Assembly: GCA_026874595.1 (NCBI GenBank)
Contig: CM049306.1
Span: forward strand, 15,711,019-15,775,018
Length of the DNA: 64,000 bases
Source: Sipunculus nudus
Taxonomy: Eukaryota; Annelida; Sipuncula; Golfingiida; Sipunculidae
Direction: 5' to 3'
Shown: one piece after another, positions 35,758 through 47,403 of the stretch
How the letters are laid out: each line of letters begins with the position of its first letter
Position numbering within the stretch: position 1 is the stretch's first letter
The notes under the pieces: model-generated
Told to the model about the DNA's origin: nothing
What the model saw: only the letters and a program-made list of their open reading frames with translations
Database searches by the model: none
Position numbers and translations under genes: made by a program

Positions 35758-38700
35758 CTGCAGGTACAAGAACTAGAAAGATCTGCATATCCAGTCATTC
35801 CTCTGACACATTAACAACTGGCTTTTACACACGCAGAGCAAAAAATATGGGCAGAACAACCATTCTTCCCTTAATGGTTCTCTGTCATGAATGACAATAG
35901 TCAAAAATATTCAGTGGTAGCTTTGTTTATTTTCTAGGGCTGGGGTAATTCAAGTATTTTCAAATGACCTGAGAAATGTTAACCCTATATTATAATCCTT
36001 GACAATGTAAAATGTACCAAGATTAAGTTAAATGGAAAGCCCTTTATCTTCAATGTCAGGTGAAAACTGCAAATGACTAAAACTAATAGCCAATGAAAAA
36101 CCATGTAGCCATAACTGCGGGCAGTAACCTTAGTACAAGGGTACCCAGGCTGTCATGTCAACAATTCAGGGTCAATCAGTGCTTAGTGTTCATGCCCACT
36201 GGTGACTGTAAATAACATCTGTAAATGTCCTCTTTACCTCAGGTAAACCTTCAAAGAATACAAAGTTCTTGACCTTCAGAAACAGAAAAATTTATAGCAC
36301 TCACCTAGAAGAATTTGTTAGGTGGCCCTCTAAATTTTTAAAATGGTTATTTCCTCAGTGACAAATATAAATAACAGGCCACATAAATTGCTTGCAAACT
36401 GCATAAAATTGTACATAAAGACAGGCCCTTTTAGTCTTCTATGTTAATGCCAAGGCCTGGTGCAGCTATATGAGTACTGGACATCTAGTTAAACATGCAA
36501 CCTTTACCTTAGTAACATTGTTAACAACCTAATAAGTTCAATTAGTGTTTCAATTCTCCATTAGAAGTAGTGGTCATCCATAACAGCAGGGTACTAGGTG
36601 GTCACTTAAACAGACTTAGATTTACATAATAAGATACATAAAAGCGAATTTTTCTTGCTTGGAACTGAATTTCTGTGGTCATCGCCACCAGATGCCTGCC
36701 CTCAGTCACACTAGACAGAGGTGTCCCTCTCTATAATACAGAGACAGAAAGCACTGCATGCATTCTTGTGGAACCTTGTGCATGCGGTGCCTTGTCTGAT
36801 ATTACTAAATGTCCCTCCTTTGGCCAAATTACCAAACATAATCTGGCTAACATACCCTTAACTACGACTCCTTACTTGTTTTCTTGCTCAAATAAGAAAA
36901 TGAAACATATAATCCAGGTGCAAAGTTAAGAAGCGATGCTCTCAGGTTTCTAAACAAACATGACATGTTGCTTTAGGGTCAAGGACATAGGGAGAAGCCA
37001 GTTTTCAAATTCCTTCCTCCGACTGGCTGTTAGGTTTCAGGCTCGTTCATCATGGATATCCAACTTAATTCAAAGCATAAGATTTACTGCCTGGTCCCTA
37101 AAATAGTGCCATCTAGTGTATAAAAGAGAAAGTGCAAGCAAAACAATGGTTCCAAGCGGGGCTAGTAGCCACCTGCAAATTTTCTTGTTTTCACTAATTA
37201 GAAATGGTTCACACACCCAGTAAAGACCCACGTTTGTTTATTTTAAGCTTATTATCTGATTTATCTGAATATCTGTGTTCTCGCTCACACACCACTTTTT
37301 CAATAGCTCGCACACCAATATTTTTAATAGAGTGCTTGAAAGCCTCACTGGGAGGCTTACTAAGTAGGCTACAGTCACACAGGCTCTATGTGGTCTTGTT
37401 TATCTGAAAAGTTTATGAACTTTGGATCAATACAATTTATTATTGTAAATTACTTCCTTGTGACACCAAATATATTATCACTCAGACACACTAGTCTCTG
37501 GTCAGATTTTTAAACTCAGAAACTTGATCACTTCCCTTGATCAAATGGCCACCTAAATTTACCAACAATTTTTCTTAAGCAGAAAGGGTCAAGGTAAACA
37601 ATAAATAAATCAGGCCAGAAAACAAGACCTGGAAATAGCTGTAACTAAGTATGACTGTGCTATACCATTCATGTTTTTATAAATCAAAGTGATCATAAAA
37701 TGAATCATTTCCTGATTACAACCAACTGTTTCTTTGTGCCTTTGAGCAAAATTAGTATCAAGGTTCCCCAATAAGCATGAGGTAATATTATTACCCATAT
37801 GTACAATATGCTCCCTGATGACTAGGGTCTGAACCTGCTTGAACCACTTAGTGTACACTGTACAAGCCAGTAATAATGTCACAATAATGGATGTTAGTTG
37901 TTACAGGAATGATAAACTTCATTGATAACTTGATACTTCTTATAAACAAATCCTGATGTTTTGTTAATGATTTTCTGCCATTGTATTATTTACCATTTCA
38001 TGCATGGGAGAACATTATGCTGCTTTGTGTCATTTATCTTGTCTGGACTGCATCTGACAATTCTGGTTTTCTTATCTAAATCTAAGAACTTTCCTTCCTA
38101 GCTTTACACATTATGTTAACAGAATGAGGACCTTGTGAACAGTGCCAGTGTTAAATATTTCTTGAATACAGCTGCACTCCTGAATTTTGTGAAAATTTTA
38201 TGTACCTTGCTTTAAACTATATTATAAATGACAGTTGTAAAACTCTACTTTTGTCACAGATCCCCTATGTGGCCATGCCTAAAACATATATAGATATTTT
38301 TGGCTTGAACTGTTGGGAATAATGCAAAGTGTGTCCTAGGGGGGGGGGGGGGGTGTGGTCATTTCCCCATGTATTCACCTTAATCCATAGATATATCATT
38401 ATTTTTTCAAGCAGCTATAGCAGCACCCTTTATTAAACTATGCCAGGAAATTCATATAGATGCAGTACACTGTTTTACCACGAGGGGACTGCACTCATTG
38501 TACTGCTGGGCACAGGGCACTCTTAAAAATGTGTCAATGAAGAGCTGGCTGGTATTCATATATACAATAATTCTCTGATAAACCATCTGAGCTCTGAGTT
38601 TAAACTGTTATGCCAAATCTTGCTTATTACTGTTTGACACCAAACATAACTTCCTAACAGGTTTGAAGAGACTTACAACTGTATGTCAGCCGTCAAATAC

Positions 38701-38992
38701 TACCTTATGCAGAAAACTAGACACATTTTACATGAAAATGACTGTGATAGAAAAATAAATCTGGATATTTAACAACGCACAAAATTTGCCCCACAATTTG
38801 TAACCCAGGGTTGAAAAAATTGTGATTTTTTTAAATAAGAAAAAAAATCATATTTTTTTAAATGGTTCCAATTATAATCATTTTCTTTAATTTTGAATCA
38901 AGTGAAATATTATTTACTAAATCACCCAAATATATTTAATATTCTAATTAATTAGTATGGTTTTCAAGCAAAATGTTATCAAAAGCTGATAA
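35758..38992. other. UBA1 first intron, unique sequence
   Basis: Nothing recognised apart from a G15 run at 38339-38353. An open frame at 36675-36929 has no supporting features. Confidence 0.4.
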
Positions 38993-41495
38993 AACAAGGG
39001 ACCTATGGGTCACGGCGCTCAGCTGTTATATATGATAAAAAAATATGATTTAGAAATGAGGCACATGCTGGTTAGTTTGTGTGGTAATATTATAAGCTGT
39101 ATTATGAGTTGTTGTTTAGCTTATGTATGATTTTGATAGTACCTTTGGAGACAGGGAAGAGGATTGATTTCATTTATTTTATTAACAAATGGAGTACTAT
39201 TGTCACACAGATTTAGACTTGGCCATATAACTTATAAGCAGCACATATAATATAAGAGATTAAATATTTATTAAAAAAAATTAAAATATTGTCCCAAATA
39301 TAATTTTTATTAAAAATAATAAGAGAATCGTATGATTTTTTTAAAATGAAATATAACTGAAATGATTATTAAAATAATATCAAAGAATATATTCATGAAT
39401 GCATTCATGAATACATTTGAAAGTATTTGCACTGGTAATCATATACTTTCATTTTTACCTGAATTCCCATTCTTTATGCAAGAAATTTTATAATGGAGTA
39501 CATATTCATATTTGTATTTAAATACAATTGCAAAGTATTTGCACCATGTCTGGTATTTATTCAGTGTTCACAAACAATGATGTTGAGAATCCAGAATATA
39601 CAAAATTCACACATTTAAATAATGATCATAAGTACCTGGTTTTATGGCTTTTATTTATATTAAAAAAAATAAATGTAATATATTCATTTTGGACTACTTT
39701 CACATCAATGTACACACTAAACACAGTAGGAATCTAGATTAATATTATCAACTGCATCTTTGTCTATCATTAATTTCCTTCATATGATCCCTAATGATTA
39801 ATAATGAACAATATGATTTACTTTACTGAAAAATACCATAGGTGACTGCAAGGTGTTATTTGGAATACAAGACATTCTATCCATCGATACAAGATTCTTA
39901 TATCATCAGTAACTGCAAGTTAATTTCCTGTTATTATAAACTAACAAATTCCTTTTCTATTTTACTGTAATTTGTTATTAAAAATCAATAAAAATTTATT
40001 AATTTATTGTTTATTGTTATGTTGTTGGTTAAAACTACTAGATGAGTTAGGTTGAACACCTGGATTAACTGTGGCTGGCCATAAGCTGCTTGGCTGCCCA
40101 AGTTTATGCCTCGCCTCAAGCATGCATAATTTGCTGAAAGTTCAACAAGGTCAACATACAGGTGACTCGAGAGGGTCTGGAGAGAGCCAGGGTCTGACAC
40201 TGTCTCATAAAAACATTAATAAAAGCTACAATTTTTTGCCAATTTCTTTCAGCTTTCTAAACTAAAAAGCTGAAATCCTTATGTGTGCATGATATGAAAA
40301 TTATATCAACAGTGCTCACAGGAAACAAATGTGCCATGATCAAAGTTGGGCAAAATTTAAGGTACTAATTTTATATTTATACTAATAACTTATAAAATTT
40401 GAAAAATTCAGAACTAATTTTGGGTATTCAATTGAATCTTGATTAAATAATGTTACATCCCTGACAAAAAAAATCTCTAGCTTCAGCAATCCCCTTGTTA
40501 AGGGAGTAAATATATTTCTTGATTTTTTAAAAAGTGTATTATGTTTGGGCCCCTAACTTAAAACAATTACGCAATACTGACATCATTTCTGGTATGTGCA
40601 TAGAGAATGTATAGAAAAATATGTATATTATATATGATTAAAGTCAGATCAGTGGTTTTGATATTAGGCAGTCTTGAAGTGTAACAATGGGTTTTTAATG
40701 GAAAAAATAAGTTTTTCATTAATATCTCGAAGGTATTAAGTTCTAGTGACCAAATTCTTGGCATGGTAGGGGATTTTGGAGACATCTAATTGTATGCCAA
40801 ATTTTAGGAACTGAGAGCTGAAGCTGGGGAGCTGAGCTCTTGCAAACTGCATAACACTAGCTTGATGTAAACAATATGTTACATGGTGCTTAAAACTTGA
40901 ATAAAATCTACAGTTTTTGATCAATTGGTTTCAAATTTTTGGTGTTAACAGACAAAATGCTAACGAAAACATGCTGTGAAAATTAAATCCACAGTACTTA
41001 CAGGGAAAAAAAAGTGCCATGGTCAAAGTTGGGCAAATTTTAAGGTACCAATTTTTTATTTTTGTTAATATTTTAAAAAATTTAAAAGATTTTGATCTAA
41101 TTTTGGGTATACAATTTAATTTTGATTAATTAAAGTTATATTACTGGAAAAAAAGTCCATAGCTTTAACATGTTTTGTGTTAAGTGATCAAATATCTTTC
41201 CTGATTTTTTACAAAATGCATTATGTTTGGGCCCATAAGTGTGCCCTGAAGTGTGAAAATAGGTTTTTAATAAAAATTGAGGTTTTTCCTTGATTTCTCA
41301 AAGGAACGAAGTCGCAAAGACCCAGTTTTCGGCTTGGTAGGAGATCTTGGGGACATCTAACATTATGCCGAATTTTGGATTCCTAGGTCTTATGGTTTCA
41401 AAACGTGCCACATCTACGGACGGATGGACGGACAGACAGACGGACGGTGGACCACGACTATAGCTCTGATGACTTATAGTCAGCTGAGCTGAAAA
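38993..41495 (+). mobile_element. Family A element, subfamily I, full length (2.50 kb)
   Basis: 5' AACAAGGGACCTATGGGTC, GGCGCTCAGCTG. 3' GGACGGATGGACGGACAGAC, then AGCTCTGATGAC, TTATA, GTCAGCTGAGCTGAAAA. Collinear with the copies at 21291 and 33098, with a deletion of about 120 bp near 41240 (TGGGCCCATAAGTG joins sequence found further along in the others). Confidence 0.82.
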
Positions 41496-42101
41496 CAGTA
41501 AAAATCATTTTTAATATTTTATTAAAAACAGCAATCAACAACTTTTTACGATTGTACATACAAGTATTATGCCATGGTAACTGAATTACCCTGCAATAAA
41601 ACATGTAATCAATGATATTTCATTTAGCTTTTGGAGCGAATTCAACAAATCTGAAAAAAAAACTGTTAAGTTGTGTACTAATGCAGAAGTAAAAGAACTT
41701 CTGTGATAACACTCCCTACACACCAATGAAACATATTCAAAAGAAAGCAACTTTTTGAAATGCAAATATAATCTAAATTGAATTAAAACTGATATTTTTC
41801 TTCAGCACATTGAATTGAACTGAATTTGAACTGAAGTCTCACAAAAGTTTTTGAATTGGAATTGAAAAAATTTTAATTGACCCCAGGTCTGGTCAAGGTC
41901 ACTCCTAGTAAAGGTCATGACCCCCATTTTAAATAGGCTTCGTTCTCTCACTTATATCTATGCACATGTCAAGTTTAGGAAAGATCTGTAAAATATTTTT
42001 TGAGTTATCGTGTCCAAAAGAAATCCCTGGGGCGGCAGCACGACTGTGCTTAAACCACAGTATCTTGACTTTGTCTGGGTATACAATAAGTAGTTTATAT
42101 A
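41496..42101. other. UBA1 first intron, unique sequence before the 52-bp satellite
   Basis: No repeat or exon recognised; AT-rich. Confidence 0.4.
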
Positions 42102-42305
42102 GTGTTCATATGTATAATAAAGTGTGAATGAAATTAGAAGTTTGGAAACCAAAGTGTTCATATGTATAATAAAGTATGAATGGAATTAGTAATTTAGATA
42201 CAAGAGAGTTCTTTTGTATAATAAACTATGAATGAATTAAGTATTTTCGAAGCTAAAGTGTTCTATGTATAAATAAACTGTGAATGAAATAAGTAGTTTG
42301 GATAT
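42102..42305 (+). repeat. 52-bp satellite, left block of four units
   Basis: GTGTTCATATGTATAATAAA followed by a TGAATGAAATTAGTAGTTT-type half repeats with starts at 42102, 42154, 42206 and 42258, exactly 52 bp apart. The fourth unit is cut at 42305 by the DIRS-type element. Confidence 0.92.
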
Positions 42306-42359
42306 CCCCCCCCCCCCCCCCATTCCCTCCCTGTGAATGGTGGCTTTGTTAGTAAACTG

Positions 42360-42527
42360 TTGTGAGCTTTTCTGTATTAATGAGAATTTTCTCTGTTAAG
42401 GTTTATACGCCAGAGTAAGCCAACCGAAATTTTTTCCTTATTGGGCCCATTATCGCCCACCCTGCCTCACTCCCGTGTATCTAGGTCACACTTCCATTTC
42501 CTGTTATCACTTTTTCGATGGTGTACA
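42360..42527 (+). repeat. DIRS inverted terminal repeat (genomic left)
   Basis: Shares with the reverse complement of 44168-44313 long blocks such as TGTATTAATGAGAATTTTCT, CCAACCGAAATTTTT and CCCATTATCGCCCACCCTGC. Slightly diverged, with one 6-8 bp indel near 42415. Confidence 0.9.
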
Positions 42528-42556
42528 GAAGAGAACTGGGAGGGAGAGATGTTTGT

Positions 42557-42670
42557 AATACAGAAAAGCTCACAACAGTTTACTAACAAAACCACCATTC
42601 ACAGGGACGGAATGGGGGGGGTTTTATTACGTAAACATAATTGTGAGCTGTTTCTGTATTTATGAGAATA
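42557..42670. repeat. DIRS internal complementary region
   Basis: 42557-42620 is the reverse complement of the left terminus (GCTCACAACAGTTTACTAAC; ATTCACAGGGA; G-run matching the terminal C-run). 42621-42670 matches the reverse complement of the right terminus (GTAAACATAATTGTGAGCTG). It thus stores the junction of the two element ends. Confidence 0.88.
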
Positions 42671-43129
42671 TAGCAGATAAACCTTTGGGAGGGGATACCT
42701 ACCTAGAATGGGCGGGAAGGAAAAGAACATCACAAGACGAAGATGGCTGTGAGGACGGCCTGGAGAACGTGAGGACTTCACCCGCAGCGACCACAGGGCC
42801 CAGAAGTTAAGGCCCGAATCTTGCAGAGCGATTACTCGCAGATGAAACCGGGTGAAGGTGGATGGAGATTTCCAAAACCCTTTCTTAACAAGTTGGTTAT
42901 TTGTGTAATTTCGATCGGCCACTAGGGCATGAAACTCAGAGCAGTGACCGGCAGACGCAAGAGCCAGTAGGAAAACCGTTTTCCGAGACAAATGCAGAAG
43001 ATGCGCCGAAAGAAGAGGCTCATAAGGGGGTTCACGGAGGTGTTGTAATACAACATCCAGGCGCCAGGAAGGAGCGACGTAGCGAGGACAAGAAGATCTG
43101 GCATGTACCCCTTTGAGAAAGTCGGTCTA
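42599..43129 (-). pseudogene. Tyrosine recombinase remnant of the DIRS element
   Basis: On the minus strand, after an in-frame TAG near 43130, the frame reads TDFLKGVHARSSCP, SWRLDVVLQHLREPP, then LSRKTVFLLALASAGHCSEF and HAL. This is the DIRS/Ngaro-type recombinase core (usual form KTxFLLALASxxRRSEIHAL). The position of the first catalytic Arg is substituted. The later HxxR and Tyr motifs are absent, the frame instead running into the internal complementary region. Inactive. Confidence 0.68.
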
Positions 43130-43139
43130 TGTAGAAGCC

Positions 43140-44051
43140 GGAGAACCCCTGGAATAGGGATCCAAAGAATCCCATGGAACAGCAACAGGCGGAGGCAGTA
43201 AGAAAGAAGCGGAGGGGCGGCCAGAGGCAGGAACCAGCCGAGTAACCACAGACGCCAGGGCCACAGGCTGAACAGCAACAGGAGGAGTCTGGAATAAAGA
43301 AACGGACGTGTGGCTGGGAACAGGAACCGCAGGACGTCAATCTTGTGCGCTGGCAGCAAAAGCAAGGGGGGGTTGCTGAAAGGAAGGAGACAGAGGGTTA
43401 GACACAGGGTCGGAAATACGTACCTCCTCCCGTGGAAGAACAGCTGAACCAAGCGTGGCAGCCCCCTGGAGTTGCAGCAGGAGTCAGGGAATGAAGCCGA
43501 TGGGGAGTCGGAGGGGAGAGAGCCGGCAGAGCAGGGGAGGCCACCTGAGCTGTGGAGACGGGTCTAGACGATTCCTCTAGATCCGACATCAAGGAAGAAC
43601 AAAAACAGGAAAGTTTGCTTAATATATCATAAGCGAAAGACGGTCTCGACTGACCCGCAGAGGGAATAGGCAAAGTCTTGCGCTTACGGGTATGAGACAA
43701 TAATGACTTGGTAGAGGAGACAATGGGAGTGGTAACACTACATGGAATAACAGACGAGGATCGTAACACAGAAGGGTTACGGTCACCCAAGATAGGAACC
43801 CCCACCCCTGGACTGACAGAGGCCCCAGACAAAGGAACCCGAGAAGGAGAAACCCCGATAACAGGTGAGTGAGAACACGCATTAAACATGGCCCACTTGT
43901 CCGAGGACCAGGTCTGACAATAAAAGCAAGGGTCTGTCAGTCCACGGCAAGTGTCGTTTTGGGAGCGGCACATGAAACACGAATAGTGGGAATCCAAGGC
44001 AGGGATTAAAGAACCACATTTTGAGCAATATAAGGGGTTCTCCATGGTGAG
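43140..44051 (-). pseudogene. DIRS gag-like ORF (Cys-rich N-terminus), frameshifted
   Basis: The frame from 44051 encodes MENPLYCSKCGSLIP, then YSCFMCRSQNDTCRGLTDPC and FYCQTWSSDKW: a Cys-rich N-terminal region followed by a Ser/Pro-rich tail, as in DIRS first ORFs. An in-frame ATG lies further upstream (44108), but MENPLYC is the more likely start. The uninterrupted frame ends at 43398. A Pro/Ala/Val-rich continuation in another frame runs to about 43140, so one or more frameshifts exist. Nucleic-acid-binding capsid role inferred from family. Confidence 0.55.
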
Positions 44052-44167
44052 AAAGGAAAGAAAAAAACTCTTAGATATCAGTTGGCAAACCCTATATGTA
44101 CAACCCATAACAGTGGACGAACTGGCAGAGCGGGTTTAAGCGTCCATCATGGCAGAACGCCAGAAGA

Positions 44168-44313
44168 AATAGTGATAACAGGAAACAGAAGTGTGACCTA
44201 GATACAAGGGAGTGAGGCAGGGTGGGCGATAATGGGCCGAAAAAGGGAAAAATTTCGGTTGGCATATAAAACTTAACAGAGAAAATTCTCATTAATACAG
44301 AAACAGCTCACAA
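44168..44313 (-). repeat. DIRS inverted terminal repeat (genomic right)
   Basis: Reverse complement of the left ITR, including the GGGTGGGCGATAATGGGC block. The outer tail (44314-44334) is not shared with the left ITR but is found, reverse-complemented, in the internal complementary region. Confidence 0.9.
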
Positions 44314-44336
44314 TTATGTTTACATAATAAAACAGA

Positions 44337-44410
44337 GTGTTCTAATGTATAATAAACTATGAATGAATTAAGTAGTTTAGAAACCACAGTGTTCTTATGT
44401 ACAACTAGAT
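44337..44410 (+). repeat. 52-bp satellite, right block (about 1.4 units)
   Basis: GTGTTCTAATGTATAATAAA starts at 44337 and the next GTGTTC is at 44389, again 52 bp. It is the continuation of the array at 42102-42305. A further diverged unit lies near 45128-45176. Confidence 0.88.
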
Positions 44411-44475
44411 GTGGTCGGACAATGGTCCTCAAAGGGACCCCGCATATCTGGTAGTGCTGTACTAGTTTACATGTG

Positions 44476-45067
44476 AAAATCACCGATTGTACTGTGTTGG
44501 CCATATTTGATTTTGAGCAAGTCTGTGTTTCAATTAGTGAGAAGCCCTCATAGGCACCAATTATCCCTGTGAATTTGAGAAAGATTGAGCATGTTCTTGT
44601 TGTGATATCGGATGCGAAAGAAAATCAATGGTGCTCTGGTGGTCATATTGGAATTCCAACAGGTCTGCATTTGGATAGGTCAGTAATTCAATAGAGATTG
44701 AGTCCATATAGGCACTAATTACCCCCAAGTAAACTGATACTGATCAACCATGTCCTTGTTGAGATACAATGTGTGAAAGAAAATCACCCATTGTGCCCTT
44801 GTTGGCCATATTGAAATTCGGACAGACCTGTAATTTGATAGGGATAGTATATTCATAGGTACCAATCACCCCTGTGATTTTGGGAAAGCTGAAGTAAGTT
44901 GCTGTTGAGTTATGTGCGCGAAATAAAATCAGCGATTGGGCTGTGACGGCCATATTGGAATTCTGACAAGTCTGTAATTTGATAAGTCTGGAGCCCTCAT
45001 ATCTACCAATCATCTCTGTGAATTTGGGAAAGCTGAAGTATGTTGTTGTTATTTCGCGCAAAGAAAG
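44476..45067 (+). repeat. Tandem repeat of about 145 bp, four units
   Basis: AAAATCA at 44476, 44621, 44780 and 44925 begins units containing GGCCATATTGGAATTC, TCTGTAATTTGATA, ACCAATCACCCCTGTGA and GGGAAAGCTGAAG (spacings 145, 159, 145). The array ends in ACGGAAGGATGGACTGACAT, again an ACGG-type tail. The 109-codon minus-strand frame across it is a by-product. Confidence 0.88.
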
Positions 45068-46167
45068 TGTCACTGACGGAAGGATGGACTGACATGGTGA
45101 TCAGTACAGGGCAGCTCTTGTCAAGATGTTTAGAAACTGCAGTGTACTTGTGTATAATAAAGTATGATTAATGATCATGAAATTGTTCATTTTTTTCATT
45201 GATAGATGCCAAATCTGAAAGGTTTAGATATAGGTATGCTTAATCGGTGATCCTGGATCAATCACATTTTCTACTGGTAGGAACTATGATTTGAGTAGGG
45301 ATTCCAATTGTGGTTTCTACCATCAGAGACTCCAATCGTATTTTCTACCAGTAGAAACTCCGAATCTACCAGATCACAGTCTCTACCCTGACATATATAT
45401 ATCACTTATCTCAACTTCAAATTGTGAGCTTCATATCATATTCACATAATTCTATTTTATGTGTGTATTTTTCTTTTTTAACTGCTCAGAACTAATGTGA
45501 AAGAAATATAATCCCTGTATAATGCACCTATTCTGAATTATTCTGGCATTACTGCACATGAACTGAACTAACCAATATTAACAATTTATTTATTATTTTT
45601 TTTTTGTAACTAAAGTCTTTGCCTTCAATGATGATACTTAATGAAACTACCGTGTATTGTCAGTCTGACACTTTTGCCATACCAATGACAAGTCTGTATG
45701 AATTCATTGATAAACATTACATACAGGATTTAACAATAAGACCATTGCAAACTTCATTCTTTCGAGTGGAATGATTAGGACAGACATACTATAACAGGTC
45801 TTGTTCGTATTCAGTTCCTTTTCAATATCAGAGTATGGTTAACGGAAATATGATGTTCCTGTTTTGTACCAACCCTTTTCAATCAGGTGTTGCAAGATGG
45901 CGGCACACACATGTGCAATACGAAATTCGATGGGAATACAAGATGTAGACATCCAATGGACCCGGTGTAAAGTCACCTGCTTCACAAGCTAAACAATCAT
46001 CCAATCAATCTATGTCGTTAGCTACAGTACCTGTAAGTTTTACCATATAAACTGTCACCATGGACTGAAACTCTGCGTCTTTGTTGTTACACGATGTCGT
46101 GAATTACAAAGCTCCGAGAATCCTTACGGGCCTCGTTGTAGATGAGGAAAGCAATGCCAATACTTAC
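45068..46167. other. UBA1 first intron close to the promoter
   Basis: No exon supported. It contains one diverged 52-bp satellite unit (about 45128-45176), triplicated TACCAGTAGAAACTCC-like phrases near 45270-45370, the dispersed CTGTATAATGCACCTATTCTG repeat (45514-45534) and a YY1-like CAAGATGGCGGC near 45893. Confidence 0.4.
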
Positions 46168-46300
46168 CAGCGGGCCGGCAGGTGCCGGTTTGTCAGGGAA
46201 AATTAATTTCCAGACAGATTCTTCGACGGATGGAACACCAATTCAGACAATCTCAGCTCATTAAAAAATATCTAAATTCCTTGTATATAACAGAAGGAAA
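46168..46300 (-). other. UBA1: Probable UBA1 non-coding first exon (donor certain in form, 5' limit estimated)
   Basis: On the minus strand a GC-richer segment ends GCCCGCTG followed by GTAAGTATT, a strong donor (GT at plus-strand 46166-46167). UBA1's first coding exon starts right at an acceptor, so an upstream 5'UTR exon is required. This is the best donor I see upstream in the window. The 5' boundary is not visible and is set arbitrarily about 130 bases out. RNA evidence is needed to confirm use. Confidence 0.45.
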
Positions 46301-47033
46301 GTCCGAATCACTGTTAATGCAATAGACTGTAGATTTGTTTTGTTGTGGTGCTTCCTCCAACCAGAAATATACAGGCGCTTGGAACTATGGGAATGCTATG
46401 TCAGGGCCGGCGTCCAAATCTGCCGGTGATATCACCACCATATAGCACATGACGTACTGATCGAACCTACCAGAACAGGGCTTTGCATAACCATAGGTCA
46501 TCAGTGGAATACGATAATATAAAGAATCATTTGGATTATAATGAAGTTATGCCAATTAAAGCACCCGTTGATCGGCTTTGTATTATTTTTATATAAATTA
46601 CGCTCAGGTTGTAAATATGGTGAAATTTATTGGCTCGTGACTGATCAAAATTAATGATGACGTTTTCTTCTCAGAGCTGATTTAAAATTTGTTTTCTTTT
46701 TATTCCAGACTGAAAATAAAATGGTTCACGGACAATATGAATTATACCCACATATAATAAGTTAAATCATATAAAATTAAAATTATTTAGGCCTACACGC
46801 ATTAGGGCTAATCAAGATCTGAATCATTAATCAGTTAATGTGTTCTACGCTGTCAAATTGTCAATGACAATGTTGCTCGTAAGCATGCTCATTTATTAAT
46901 TATTTAGGGAACTGCATGCCAGTATGTATGCAGATAATTAAGACGACATAAATGTTTTAAATTGATCTACAGGAGTACCTATAATATGTCACTTAATTCA
47001 TTCAGGCCTAACTGGCAGATATGCGGTCCAGGG

Positions 47034-47067
47034 CCCCCCCCCCCCCCCCTTTTTTTTTTTTTTTTTT
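47034..47067. repeat. C16-T18 homopolymer junction
   Basis: Sixteen C then eighteen T residues, between the UBA1 first exon and the candidate divergent gene. Confidence 0.9.
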
Positions 47068-47331
47068 AGCTAAAACAACTTTTTTTTAGGTTTTCAAATC
47101 AATTGTTGGACCATGACCCCTCGATCCTTTCGGACGAGATCGAGGAACTTTTTTTTTTATTTTTTATAGTCTTATATTGGGTTAATTGGATCCCCCTCGA
47201 TCTTTCCAAAATCCTGAATCCGCCCTGACTGGTAGGCCTAGGATGGTGAGAAAATGATAAGAAATCTAAAAAAAACACCATATATGACCTGGTCCTATAT
47301 AGCTGCTCCTAGTTGAAATTTAACTAGAGTA

Positions 47332-47332
47332 C

Positions 47333-47400
<68 letters not shown>
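47332..47400. repeat. (ATT)n followed by (AT)n microsatellite
   Basis: About 14 ATT units run directly into about 13 TA units. Confidence 0.95.

Positions 47401-47403
<3 letters not shown>

Larger units (their letters stand above)
42306..44334 (-). mobile_element. Internally deleted DIRS-type (tyrosine recombinase) retroelement
   Basis: It has inverted terminal repeats (about 42360-42527 and 44168-44313) and an internal complementary region (42557-42670). The first half of that region is the reverse complement of the left terminus and the second half the reverse complement of the right terminus. This layout is diagnostic of DIRS elements. On the minus strand a gag-like frame is followed by part of a tyrosine recombinase. 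RT, RNase H and methylase-like domains are missing. The ends fall inside a 52-bp satellite. Only 2.0 kb long, so non-autonomous. Confidence 0.82.
1..46300 (-). other. UBA1: UBA1 gene locus (5' part: non-coding exon, two coding exons, very long introns)
   Basis: Two minus-strand coding exons (32739-32834 and 3719-3780) join in frame at phase 0 and match the N-terminus of ubiquitin-activating enzyme E1. A probable non-coding exon ends at 46168. The introns are therefore about 13.3 kb (32835-46167) and about 29 kb (3781-32738). Both are filled largely with transposons listed separately. Between these repeats I see AT-rich unique sequence and no further UBA1 exon. The exon that should continue after SRQL is absent, so it lies left of position 1. 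The right limit (transcription start) is only estimated. Confidence 0.8.

Noticed and set aside
42922-43452. 176-codon minus-strand frame, Leu-rich
   Set aside because: It overlaps the DIRS recombinase remnant in another frame. The other frame gives the recognisable KTVFLLALAS core, so this is a shadow.
44744-45073. 109-codon minus-strand frame
   Set aside because: It spans the 145-bp tandem units and repeats the same peptide with each unit; a by-product of the repeat.
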